NCBI GenBank assembly: GCA_034211175.1
Contig: JAXHUH010000203.1
Span: forward strand, 1-23,881
Length of the DNA: 23,881 bases
From: JAXHUH01 sp034211175
GTDB lineage: Bacteria; Actinomycetota; Acidimicrobiia; Acidimicrobiales; CAIXPF01
Direction of reading: 5' to 3'
Of the stretch, positions 1-6,983 are shown piece by piece. Made by a program: the position numbers and the translations under genes. Numbering within the stretch: the first letter of the stretch is position 1; every line of letters starts with the position of its first letter. Below the pieces are notes generated by a model. The model was not told the DNA's origin, ran no database searches, and was given only the letters and a program-made list of their open reading frames with translations.

Positions 1-847
1 CGGGGCGGGGCCCCAGGAGCAGCCCGACCGCGGCGACGACCACGCCGGCGACGATCGCGCCCTGCTGGTGCGCGGCGAGATCGGTCGAGACGATCCGGGC
101 CACGCTCGATCCCACCGCCGTCCGTCCGAGCACCAGGTGCAGCACGGCGGCGACGGCGAGGAGCCCGGCCGCCGACGCCGCGGCGAGCACCAGGCCGGCA
201 CGCACGAGGGCGGCCCGCCGGTCGGGCGAGACCACGACCGCGCCGGCCAGCGCTACCGCGACCACCAGGGCGAGGAGCTCGCCGACATCGGGCAGGCCGA
301 GCACCGCGTCGACGACATCAGCTCCGGGCGAGGACGAATCGACCAGGGTGAACGCGCCGACATCGGTGGCGGTGACGACCTTGGCGACGCCGGTGCCGAC
401 CGCGGGCCCTCCGAGCTCGCGGCTCGTCCGCACCATCGTCGCCCGGAGGTCGACGACGACATCGTCGCCGCCCGCCGTCAGCTGGGCGTGGACGTCGCGC
501 AGCGCCGGATCGGCGACCTGACGGACCGGCGCAGCATCGAGCACCACGAACGCCGCGTCGGTCACGACCTCCGACGCGATCCGGGTCAGCGGCGCGGCGA
601 TCGCCCGGGCCTGCTCGGGCAGCAGGTCGGCGACCGCGACGTCGGCCTCGAGGCTCTCGAACGTGAGCTCGGTGACGTGGCGGGCGACCTCGCGGCGCAC
701 CGTCGGATCGTCGATCACGTCGGTGGCCAGGGACACGAAGGCGTCGTCGTCCTCGATCACGGTGGCCACGTAGCGCAACGGCCCGGCGAGCACGGCGAGG
801 ACGAAGCCGACGGCGAGCAAGGCGATCGAGGTGCGGCGTCGGGTCAC
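1..847 (-). CDS. Partial multi-pass membrane protein, unknown function
   Basis: This frame is open from a GTG start at 845-847 to the left edge, so the C-terminus lies outside the window; 282 residues are visible. A GGAGG ribosome binding site sits about 6 bases before the start. Residues 6-24 form a hydrophobic N-terminal segment. Residues about 26-185 are a soluble, probably extracytoplasmic domain rich in Asp, Val and Ala. Hydrophobic segments follow at about 189-206, 213-240 and 264-280. This topology (one N-terminal helix, an outer domain, then a helix cluster) occurs in actinobacterial membrane proteins of no assigned role. I do not recognise a catalytic motif. It lies 97 bases downstream of the SRPBCC-like gene on the same strand and may belong to that operon or have its own promoter. 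The reading frame is well supported by GC bias at third positions. Confidence 0.75.
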   Translation of the reverse strand, partial: MTRRRTSIALLAVGFVLAVLAGPLRYVATVIEDDDAFVSLATDVIDDPTVRREVARHVTELTFESLEADVAVADLLPEQARAIAAPLTRIASEVVTDAAFVVLDAAPVRQVADPALRDVHAQLTAGGDDVVVDLRATMVRTSRELGGPAVGTGVAKVVTATDVGAFTLVDSSSPGADVVDAVLGLPDVGELLALVVAVALAGAVVVSPDRRAALVRAGLVLAAASAAGLLAVAAVLHLVLGRTAVGSSVARIVSTDLAAHQQGAIVAGVVVAAVGLLLGPRP

Positions 848-893
848 GGCACCTCCTCGGATCCGCTCCGCGCGGCCGGCGCTGCGCGGTCGG

Positions 894-899
894 ACCGTA
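894..899 (-). promoter_or_regulatory. Possible -10 box for the left-end membrane protein gene
   Basis: On the minus strand the sequence CAGTACGGTC contains TACGGT, which fits the TANNNT pattern of actinobacterial -10 boxes and would give a 5' leader of about 40 bases. The same ten bases occur on the plus strand at 2430-2439, upstream of the response regulator gene. No convincing -35 box is visible, so this is tentative. Confidence 0.25.
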
Positions 900-944
900 C
901 TGTTCCACGAGGCCGCACCTCGGACCCAGCCGACCGGCGAGGGG

Positions 945-1640
945 TCAGGCGCCGCCCCGGATGAGCCGGAAGCCCCCGCGAGCGATCTCCGCCCGATCGC
1001 GGGCGACGCCCTCCTCGACGTGGTCCAGGGTCCGCCGGGACTCGGCCGCCTCGGGCCGCGCGACCAACGGCCACAGGACGGGCCAGCGCCAGCGACCACC
1101 CAACGCGGTGGCCGTGCGGACGAGCACCCGACTGTCGCCCTCGCCGGTGTCACGAACGACGAACGACCACGTTCTTGCCAGGCGATGCGGTATGCGGGCA
1201 CCGGGATGGGTCCCGACCGACCGGAGGACGACATGTCGACCGGGCTCGAGATCGGTGACCCGGAACGCCCGGCCCGACGACTGGCGCGGCGGCAGGCGGT
1301 CCCCCACCGCCAGTGCTGGCGGCTCAGCCGTCGGGGCGGGCGCGAGCCCGGCCCGGCGGCGGGCGTGACGATCCGCCCGATGACGTACGGCGAGGAGCAA
1401 CCACGGCCACACCAGCTCGGGTGGACCGGCCACGGTCGCCGCGCAGGTCACGACGGCGCGACCCGATCCGGGCGGCTCGTCGCCCGGGAGGGGGCCGCGG
1501 CGCTCGTGCCAGGTCGCACCGGGGCGCGCCTGCGATCGCCGACACGCCACGCCGGCGGAGACCGCGCCCGCGAGGAGCACCGCCGCAACCGCGGCGACGC
1601 CGTGCCCGGCCCGGGCGGAGGGGCCGGCCGGGTCGTTCAC
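945..1640 (-). CDS. SRPBCC-like (polyketide cyclase/START fold) protein with N-terminal membrane anchor
   Basis: This is a 231-residue protein starting at GTG (1638-1640), one base after the stop of the preceding gene, so it is probably translationally coupled to it. Residues about 11-31 are hydrophobic and Ala/Val rich, suggesting a membrane anchor. The rest resembles the SRPBCC ligand-binding fold: a strand with ELVWPWL near residues 78-84, a later AVGDRLPP turn, then FRVTDLEPGRHVVLRS and RTWSFVVRDTG, and a C-terminal long helix. Proteins of this kind bind hydrophobic ligands in a deep cavity; no ligand can be deduced here. The segment after WPWL is Arg-rich and lacks the aromatic stretch usual in the family, with weaker third-position GC bias, so that part has diverged. 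The family call is moderate; the frame itself is well supported by operon spacing. Confidence 0.65.
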   Translation of the reverse strand: MNDPAGPSARAGHGVAAVAAVLLAGAVSAGVACRRSQARPGATWHERRGPLPGDEPPGSGRAVVTCAATVAGPPELVWPWLLLAVRHRADRHARRRAGLAPAPTAEPPALAVGDRLPPRQSSGRAFRVTDLEPGRHVVLRSVGTHPGARIPHRLARTWSFVVRDTGEGDSRVLVRTATALGGRWRWPVLWPLVARPEAAESRRTLDHVEEGVARDRAEIARGGFRLIRGGA

Positions 1641-1641
1641 G

Positions 1642-1914
1642 TCACGGTCCCGGGTCCTCGCCGACTGGCGCAGAACGCGAGGAGCGTTCGATCACCGTCA
1701 GATCGTCGCCGACGGCCCGGCGGACATCATGGGTCAGCACGTCGATCTCCGCGAGGACCCCGTGCAGGCGCGTCGCGAGCGGGTGGGTGTCGTCCAACAG
1801 GTTGGCGACCGACGCCAGCTCGAAGCTCGCGGCACACAGCCGGCGCACGACGACATCGCCGAGCTCGAGCGCCAGCGCCTCCGGACCCGTGTCGACCCCG
1901 TGGTCGACGTTCAC
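1642..1914 (-). CDS. Small helical protein, unknown
   Basis: This encodes a 90-residue protein with a GTG start (1912-1914) that overlaps the stop of the upstream gene by four bases (GTGA), and its own stop lies one base before the next GTG. Both junctions argue for a real gene in a three-gene operon. The sequence is acidic in the N-terminal half and looks all-helical (ELGDVVVRRLCAASFELAS, then LHGVLAEIDVLTHDVRRAV). No signal peptide or membrane segment is present. I do not recognise the family. Because it sits between an unknown CxxC protein and a membrane-anchored SRPBCC-like protein, it could be an adaptor, but that is only a guess. Confidence 0.55.
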   Translation of the reverse strand: MNVDHGVDTGPEALALELGDVVVRRLCAASFELASVANLLDDTHPLATRLHGVLAEIDVLTHDVRRAVGDDLTVIERSSRSAPVGEDPGP

Positions 1915-2372
1915 CGGTCGGCCCCGGCGAAGCGGGGCTGGTCGACGAGACGTTCACAGGCGGCACACACCTCGGGAGGCGGGCGCCAGCCCGCCTGGTC
2001 GTTCCCCGCGATCTGGATGGCCAGCGCGAGACGCCGGCTGACGACACCCGGGCGGTCGTCGACAACGGGCCCGACGCGGGCGCCGAGGCGGCGCAGCACG
2101 AGATCACCAACCTCGCGCTCCCGCAACGAGACCGCCGAACCGCAGGCCGTCCAGCCCGGCGCGAGCGCACGGCGCACGAGATCGGTCAACGCAGCGTCGA
2201 CGACGCCCGTCGACCGCCCACGTCCGGGTACCCGATGGCCGGGCGGCCGTCGGGTACCCGGGCCGTGTACGTCCGGACGGCTGCGGAGCCCGGCACGAAC
2301 CGGCGCGATGCGCCCACCGGTGCGCGCCCGCGCGGCGTCGAGATCGACGATCGTGTCGGCAGCGTCAGCCAC
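1911..2372 (-). CDS. Unknown 153-residue protein with C-terminal CxxC
   Basis: The first gene of a minus-strand operon starts at GTG (2370-2372) with a GGGGAGG ribosome binding site about 7 bases upstream. The product has an Arg/Pro/Gly-rich region (about residues 20-55) followed by a better-structured domain (residues about 57-153) containing a VVDAALTDLVRRAL helix, a GWTACGSAVSLRERE segment and a C-terminal VCAAC (CxxC) motif that could bind metal or form a disulfide. I do not recognise a family. The Arg/Pro-rich part is encoded by a stretch that contains a strong inverted repeat (2225-2260), so the gene may have acquired or expanded there. The 4-base overlap with the following gene supports it being translated. 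Confidence 0.5.
   Translation of the reverse strand: MADAADTIVDLDAARARTGGRIAPVRAGLRSRPDVHGPGTRRPPGHRVPGRGRSTGVVDAALTDLVRRALAPGWTACGSAVSLREREVGDLVLRRLGARVGPVVDDRPGVVSRRLALAIQIAGNDQAGWRPPPEVCAACERLVDQPRFAGADR
2225..2260. repeat. Inverted repeat with nested palindromes inside a coding region
   Basis: The left arm 2225-2240 (CGGGTACCCGATGGCC) and right arm 2245-2260 (GGCCGTCGGGTACCCG) pair at 15 of 16 positions across a 4-base loop. Each arm itself contains the perfect 10-base palindrome CGGGTACCCG, so alternative cruciform or hairpin structures are possible. It lies in the Arg/Pro-rich N-terminal part of the 153-residue unknown protein. Confidence 0.7.
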
Positions 2373-2431
2373 CTCGGCCTCCCCGAAGGTCCCGGACCTG
2401 AACGACGGTAAGGTCCGCGCCGCGCGCCCAG

Positions 2432-2437
2432 TACGGT
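2432..2437 (+). promoter_or_regulatory. Possible -10 box for the signalling operon
   Basis: TACGGT fits TANNNT and lies in CAGTACGGTC, a ten-base string also found in minus orientation upstream of the left-end membrane protein gene. It would give a leader of roughly 90 bases to the GTG at 2533. The expected -35 position has no good match, so confidence is low. Confidence 0.22.
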
Positions 2438-2532
2438 CAATCTGGACCGAACGGCGTCGCAGCGGTGCCGCCGCACCCGGCAGGCCGGCGACGGCGGTGA
2501 CATCGCGGCTCGACGGGCGTTACCCTCCGGGC

Positions 2533-3222
2533 GTGCAAGCCGACCGGGACGACCCCGGGGCCAGCGTCGTGGCGGTCATGGTCGTCGAGGACCAGGCGTC
2601 GTTCGGCGACGCCATCAGCGTGGCCCTCGAGACCCGGAGCGACATCCGCTGCGTCGCCAACGTGGCGACCGCGGAGGACGCTGTTGCCCACGCCCGCGCC
2701 ACCTGTCCCGACGTCGTGCTCCTCGACGTCGCCCTGCCCGGCGCCAGCGGGATCGACATCATCCCCGACCTGCGCGACGCCTGCCCCGACGTGCGGGTGA
2801 TCGTCCTGACCGCCAACACCAGTGGCCAGATGCTGCTCGACGCCGTCGAAGCCGGCGCCGACGCCTTCTTGCCCAAGGAGCACCGGTTCAGCGACATCAT
2901 CGACACGATCCGCGACGACGCCTCGGCGTCGGCCGACCCGCGGGCGATGGCCTCCGTGCTCCACCGGGCCCGCCACCTGGGCGATCCCGAGGTCGACGGG
3001 CTCAGCGAGGAGCTCACCGAGCGCGAGTACCAGATCCTGCTGCTGCTGGCCGACGGTGACTCCGTGAAGGAGATCGCCCGTCGGCTCGGCATCAGCGTGC
3101 ACACCTGCCGAGGCCATGTGCGCGCACTTCTCGTCAAGCTCGACGCGCACTCCCAACTCGCGGCCGTGGTGCACGCCGCCCGCGCCGGGCTCCTGCCCAA
3201 CCTGCGAGCGGGCGGTGGCTGA
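2533..3222 (+). CDS. NarL/LuxR-type response regulator
   Basis: This 229-residue regulator has an N-terminal receiver domain (about residues 14-135) and a C-terminal LuxR-type helix-turn-helix. The receiver has the acidic pair E19/D20 (VVEDQ), the phosphoacceptor D65 (LLDVALPG), T93 (VLTAN) and the conserved lysine K115 (LPKE), so it should be phosphorylatable. The DNA-binding part reads LTEREYQILLLLADG, then EIARRLGISVHTCRGHV, near residues 160-205. GTG at 2533 is chosen because it leaves a short tail before the first strand; GTG at 2569 or ATG at 2578 are alternatives, and no strong ribosome binding site decides. It overlaps the CheB gene by 8 bases and heads a four-gene operon ending in a histidine kinase, its likely partner. 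It is expected to activate transcription; targets are unknown. Confidence 0.9.
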   Translation: MQADRDDPGASVVAVMVVEDQASFGDAISVALETRSDIRCVANVATAEDAVAHARATCPDVVLLDVALPGASGIDIIPDLRDACPDVRVIVLTANTSGQMLLDAVEAGADAFLPKEHRFSDIIDTIRDDASASADPRAMASVLHRARHLGDPEVDGLSEELTEREYQILLLLADGDSVKEIARRLGISVHTCRGHVRALLVKLDAHSQLAAVVHAARAGLLPNLRAGGG

Positions 3223-3829
3223 CCCCGCGTCGCCCGGCGACCGGTTCGACGTCGCCGCCATCGCCGCGTCGGCCGGCGGGATCCGGGCGCTCAGCACCCT
3301 CCTCGGCGGGCTCCCGACCGACATCGCGGTGCCGGTCCTCGTCGTGCAGCACCTCGACCGCCGCCACGAGACCGTCATCGCCGAGGTCCTCGGGCGCCGC
3401 TGCGCGCTCCCGGTGAAGCTGGCGGAGGACGCGGAGACCACCCGGCCCGGCGTCGTCTACATCGCTCCTCCGAACCGTCACCTGCTCGTCGAGCCCGCCG
3501 GGGTGCTCCGCCTCTCGGACAGCGAGCTCGTCCACTTCGTGCGACCATCGGCCGACCTGCTGTTCGAGTCCGTGGCGGGCACCTATGGCAACGGTGCCAT
3601 CGCCGTGGTGCTGACCGGCACGGGCGCCGATGGTTCGATGGGGGTCCGGGCCGTGGACCAACGAGGAGGGACCGTCATCGTCGAGGACCCCGAGACCGCA
3701 GAGTTCAGCGGCATGCCGAGCGCCGCGGTCGAGACGGGTGCGGTCGACTTCGTCCTCCCCCTCGACGAGATCGCCGGGGTCGTCGCCCAGCTCGTGGACC
3801 GCCGCACCGACCGGGACACGTCGGCGTGA
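3215..3829 (+). CDS. Stand-alone CheB-type methylesterase domain
   Basis: The 204-residue product is a CheB catalytic domain with no receiver domain. The catalytic triad of the family is visible: S19 in AASAGGIRAL, H46 in VVQHLDR and D139 in LTGTGADGSMG. CheB enzymes remove methyl groups from glutamyl residues of chemoreceptors and can deamidate glutamine. With no receiver it cannot be controlled by CheA in the classical way. The GTG start at 3215 overlaps the response regulator stop by 8 bases, and its own stop overlaps the CheR gene by 4 bases (GTGA). No chemoreceptor, CheA or CheW gene is nearby, so its substrate may be a protein of this operon or a distant receptor. The domain call is firm; the role is open. 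Confidence 0.9.
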   Translation: MADPASPGDRFDVAAIAASAGGIRALSTLLGGLPTDIAVPVLVVQHLDRRHETVIAEVLGRRCALPVKLAEDAETTRPGVVYIAPPNRHLLVEPAGVLRLSDSELVHFVRPSADLLFESVAGTYGNGAIAVVLTGTGADGSMGVRAVDQRGGTVIVEDPETAEFSGMPSAAVETGAVDFVLPLDEIAGVVAQLVDRRTDRDTSA

Positions 3830-5613
3830 GCGAGCCCGACGACAGCCTGGAGCGCCTCCTCACCTTCATCGCCGACACCCGGGCGATCGACTTCAGCGGC
3901 TACAAGCGGACCTCGCTCGAGCGGCGGTTCCGCAAGCGCATGGCCGACACGTCCGCGCAGACGTTCGACGACTACCGCGATCTGCTCGAGACGAACTCGG
4001 AGGAGTACCGCTTCCTCCTCGACACCGTCCTCATCAACGTCACGAGCTTCTTCCGGGACCCGGCAGCGTGGGAGCACCTCGGGACCCAGGTGATCCCCGA
4101 TCTCGTCGACCAGGTCGGCGACGGCGAGATCCGGGTGTGGAGCGCAGGCTGCTCGACCGGCGAGGAGGCGTGCTCGCTGGCCATCGCGTTCGCCGAGGTG
4201 ATGGGCGTCGAGGCGTTCTCGCGTCAGGTCAAGATCTACGCCACCGACATCGACGACGACGCGCTCCGCCAGGCCCGCCTCGGCGTGTACAGCGCCAAGG
4301 GGCTCGAGCCGCTGTCGGCCGAGCTGGTCGAGCGGTACTTCGAGCCGACCGGTTCCAGCTACGTGCTGCGCCCCGAGTTGCGGCGTCGGGTGATCTACGG
4401 CCGCCACGACATCACCCGCGACGCACCGATCTCGCGGCTCCACCTGCTCTCGTGCCGCAACGTCCTGATGTACTTCAACGCCGAGACCCAGAACCAGATC
4501 CTCGACCGCTTCCACTTCGCGCTCGGCGAGGAGGGCGTCCTGTTCCTCGGCAAGGCCGAGATGCTGCTCTCCGACGGTGAGCGGTTCGAGGCGCTCAGCA
4601 TGCCGAACCGGATCTTCCGACGGCGCCCCGGGGCGCGGACGTACCGCCCCATCCACTCGCCCGTCGTGCTCGAGGTCGCGCGGGCCACCGGCGGCAACCT
4701 GCGCCAGCGCCAGCTGCGGGACCTGGCGATCGAGACCGCGCCCTCCGCGCACGTGCTCGTCGACGTGAACGGCGTCGTGACGCTGATCAACAACCAGGCG
4801 CGGGCGATGTTCGGCCTCTCGAGCCGGGAGGAGGGCCGGCCGCTGCGCGACCTCGAGGTGTCCTACCGACCGGTCGAGCTCCGCTCGCTCATCGACCAGG
4901 CCCAGTCCGAGCGGCGCCTCGTACGGCGCAACGCCATCGAGCGCGCCCTCGGCGACGAGAGCCGCTTCCTCGACGTCCTCGTCCAACCGCTGATCAGCGA
5001 CGACGGCATCGTCCTGGGCGTCGACATCGTGTTCAGCGACACCACCGATTACGTCCGCCTCCAGGAGGACGTCCGCCGCTCCCGCGAGGACCTCGAGACC
5101 GCGTACGAGGAGCTCCAGTCGACCAACGAGGAGCTCGAGACCACCAACGAGGAGCTCCAGTCGACCAACGAGGAGCTCGAGACCACCAACGAGGAGCTCC
5201 AGTCGACCAACGAGGAGCTCGAGACGATGAACGAGGAGCTCCGCACCCGCACCCAGGAGCTCGACGAGACCGGGACGTTCCTCGAGGCGACGCTGGCGAG
5301 CGTGCCCGACGGTGTCGTGGTGCTCGACGACGCGCTCCGGGTGCGGGCGTGGAACCGCAGCGCGGAGAACCTGTGGGGTCTGCGCTCGTCGGAGGCGGAG
5401 GGTGTCTCGTTCTTCGCGCTCGACATCGGCCTGCCGACCGGTCAGCTGCGCGAGCCGATCCGACGGTGCTTCGACGAGGGCGTCTCTGCGCGGGTCGAGC
5501 TGGCCGCGGTGAACCGTCTCGGGCGCAACATCACGTGCGCGGTGGCGGTGTCGCCGCTCGGCACCGACCGGGACGGGGTCGTGGTCACCATGGAAGACCT
5601 CGCGTCGTCGTGA
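3826..5613 (+). CDS. CheR-type methyltransferase fused to PAS domains through a repeat coiled coil
   Basis: This 595-residue protein has a CheR N-terminal helical domain (residues about 5-70, with NVTSFFRD at 71-78) and an S-adenosylmethionine-binding methyltransferase domain (VWSAGCSTGEEACS at about 104-117; LLSCRNVLMYF at 207-217). A PAS-like domain follows at about 300-410. Residues 428-480 form a coiled coil built from three 14-residue repeats (EELQSTNEELETTN), then a second PAS-like domain covers about 485-590. CheR enzymes methylate receptor glutamates; CheR-PAS proteins with this kind of linker are known outside classical chemotaxis. It overlaps its neighbours by 4 bases on both sides, so CheB, CheR and kinase are probably made together. 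No membrane segment is seen, so it is cytoplasmic. What it methylates is unknown. Confidence 0.92.
   Translation: MSEPDDSLERLLTFIADTRAIDFSGYKRTSLERRFRKRMADTSAQTFDDYRDLLETNSEEYRFLLDTVLINVTSFFRDPAAWEHLGTQVIPDLVDQVGDGEIRVWSAGCSTGEEACSLAIAFAEVMGVEAFSRQVKIYATDIDDDALRQARLGVYSAKGLEPLSAELVERYFEPTGSSYVLRPELRRRVIYGRHDITRDAPISRLHLLSCRNVLMYFNAETQNQILDRFHFALGEEGVLFLGKAEMLLSDGERFEALSMPNRIFRRRPGARTYRPIHSPVVLEVARATGGNLRQRQLRDLAIETAPSAHVLVDVNGVVTLINNQARAMFGLSSREEGRPLRDLEVSYRPVELRSLIDQAQSERRLVRRNAIERALGDESRFLDVLVQPLISDDGIVLGVDIVFSDTTDYVRLQEDVRRSREDLETAYEELQSTNEELETTNEELQSTNEELETTNEELQSTNEELETMNEELRTRTQELDETGTFLEATLASVPDGVVVLDDALRVRAWNRSAENLWGLRSSEAEGVSFFALDIGLPTGQLREPIRRCFDEGVSARVELAAVNRLGRNITCAVAVSPLGTDRDGVVVTMEDLASS
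5107..5232 (+). repeat. Three 42-base direct repeats encoding a coiled coil
   Basis: Units at 5107-5148 and 5149-5190 are identical over all 42 bases; the third (5191-5232) differs at three bases near its end. They encode 14 residues each, two heptads of the CheR-PAS linker (residues 428-469). The near-perfect DNA identity suggests recent tandem duplication or gene conversion, and such a tract can expand or contract by slippage in steps that keep the frame. Confidence 0.95.
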
Positions 5614-6908
5614 CCGACGGGCCGGCGGTGCCCGGGTTCGACCGGTTGGAGCGGCTCCGCCAGGACGTCCTCGCTCGCCACGGCGACGACTCGGCGGTCG
5701 TCGAGCTGACGTTCGAGCTGTCCGCCCTCGTCGAGGAGCTCCTCGTGCACGAGGAGCAGCTCCGCAACCAGGCGGACGCCATGGCCGAGGTCGTCGACCG
5801 GCTCGAGCTCGAGCGCCACCGGTACCGCGAGCTGTTCAGCGCCGCCCCCGACCCCTACCTCGTGACCGACCGCAGTGGCATCGTGCGCGAGGCGAACGTG
5901 CGCGCCCGGGAGAACCTCGTCGCTCCCGTCGAGGGCCGACCGATCGTCCTGTTGGTCGAGGCGCAGGACCGTGCCGGGCTCCACCGGTTCCTCCCGTCGC
6001 CCACCGGCGACGACGAGCCGCCCCCGACGACGTTCACCTTCCGATGCCCGGACGGGGCGCGCCGCCTGGAGGCCCGCTGCCGGCGGCTCGGGACCGACGA
6101 GCTCCTGTGGCTGCTGCGCGACGTCACCGAGGTCGAGGAGGCGAACGCCCTCCTCGCAGAGCTCGCCGAACAGGACCGTGTGCTCGCCGAGCAGCTCCGT
6201 GAGCTCGACGAGCTGCGACGGGCGTTCTTCCTCACCGTGTCCCACGACCTGCGGGTGCCGCTGGCTGCGATCGGTGGGCTCGCCGGGCTCCTCGCCGACC
6301 AGCCGGAGCTCCGCGACGAGGACCGGATGCGGATCGTGGACCAGATCCGCACCACCGCGGAGCGGGTGATCGCCCAGTTCGCCGGCCTGCTCGACCTCGA
6401 GCGGTTCGAGGAGGACGCCAACGGGCTACTGCGCGAGGACGTCGATGTCGCCGCGACGATCCGCCACGCCGTCGACACCGTCGACCGGGGTGGACGCGAC
6501 CTCGAGCTCGACCTGGAGCCCGTCGTGGCCTTCGTGGACCGCGTCCTGCTCGAGCGGAGCGTCGAGAACCTGGTCCGCACCGCGGTGCAGCACACGCCCG
6601 CCGGCGCCCGGATCTGGGTGCGCTGCCGACGCGACCGCGACGGTGTGCTGCTCGTCGTCGAGGACGACGGCGACGGTGTGGCGGAGGGGCTCGCGCCGAC
6701 CGTGTTCGACCTGTTCGAGCGCGACCGGCGTCCCGGGCGGGCGTCGGGCCTCGGGGTCGGGCTCGCCCTCGTCCGGCGCTTCGCCGAGCTCCACGGGGGC
6801 TTCGCCCGGGTCGAGCAGCGACCGGGCGGAGGAGCGTCGTTCCACGTCCTGTTCACGGGCGCCGGGCCCGACGCCGACGCCGACGAACGGACCGCGGCAC
6901 CGGGCTGA
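5610..6908 (+). CDS. Cytoplasmic PAS-domain sensor histidine kinase
   Basis: This 432-residue kinase starts at GTG 5610, overlapping the CheR stop by 4 bases. It has an N-terminal helical region (about 1-65), a PAS-like domain (about 68-170, ELFSAAPDPYLVTDRSG), a short coiled coil, a HisKA dimerisation domain with the phosphoacceptor H212 in SHDLRVPL, and a HATPase domain. The ATPase has a G1 box (EDDGDGV), an F-like box (FDLFERD) and a G2 box (GLGVGLALVRR). The N box reads ENLVRTAVQHTP: the asparagine that normally coordinates magnesium (NLxxNAxxH/Y) is a threonine, T324. No membrane segment is present, so it senses something in the cytoplasm, possibly the state of the CheR-PAS protein. The response regulator at the head of the operon is the expected partner. 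Confidence 0.9.
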   Translation: MTDGPAVPGFDRLERLRQDVLARHGDDSAVVELTFELSALVEELLVHEEQLRNQADAMAEVVDRLELERHRYRELFSAAPDPYLVTDRSGIVREANVRARENLVAPVEGRPIVLLVEAQDRAGLHRFLPSPTGDDEPPPTTFTFRCPDGARRLEARCRRLGTDELLWLLRDVTEVEEANALLAELAEQDRVLAEQLRELDELRRAFFLTVSHDLRVPLAAIGGLAGLLADQPELRDEDRMRIVDQIRTTAERVIAQFAGLLDLERFEEDANGLLREDVDVAATIRHAVDTVDRGGRDLELDLEPVVAFVDRVLLERSVENLVRTAVQHTPAGARIWVRCRRDRDGVLLVVEDDGDGVAEGLAPTVFDLFERDRRPGRASGLGVGLALVRRFAELHGGFARVEQRPGGGASFHVLFTGAGPDADADERTAAPG

Positions 6909-6983
6909 CCCGCGTCGATCACCTGCGCTCGGTGCGACGCCGACGAGCTGGCGAAGACGAGCGCCCGGCCCGGCGCAGGACGG

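Noticed and set aside
1324..1545. Possible frameshift within the SRPBCC-like gene
   Set aside because: Neither alternative frame restores the family's missing aromatic segment, so divergence is more likely than a frameshift.
831..2411. Long plus-strand frame (526 codons) opposite the minus-strand operon
   Set aside because: Composition is Arg/Pro/Gly-rich with no domain character, and the minus strand has genes with ribosome binding sites and coupled junctions.
3583..4986. Minus-strand 467-codon frame inside the CheB/CheR genes
   Set aside because: It is antisense to clear CheB and CheR domains; long antisense frames are expected at this GC content.
5107..5232. Tandem 42-base repeats considered as a CRISPR-like or minisatellite element
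   Set aside because: There are no spacers and the repeats keep frame, encoding coiled-coil heptads of a conserved CheR-PAS linker.
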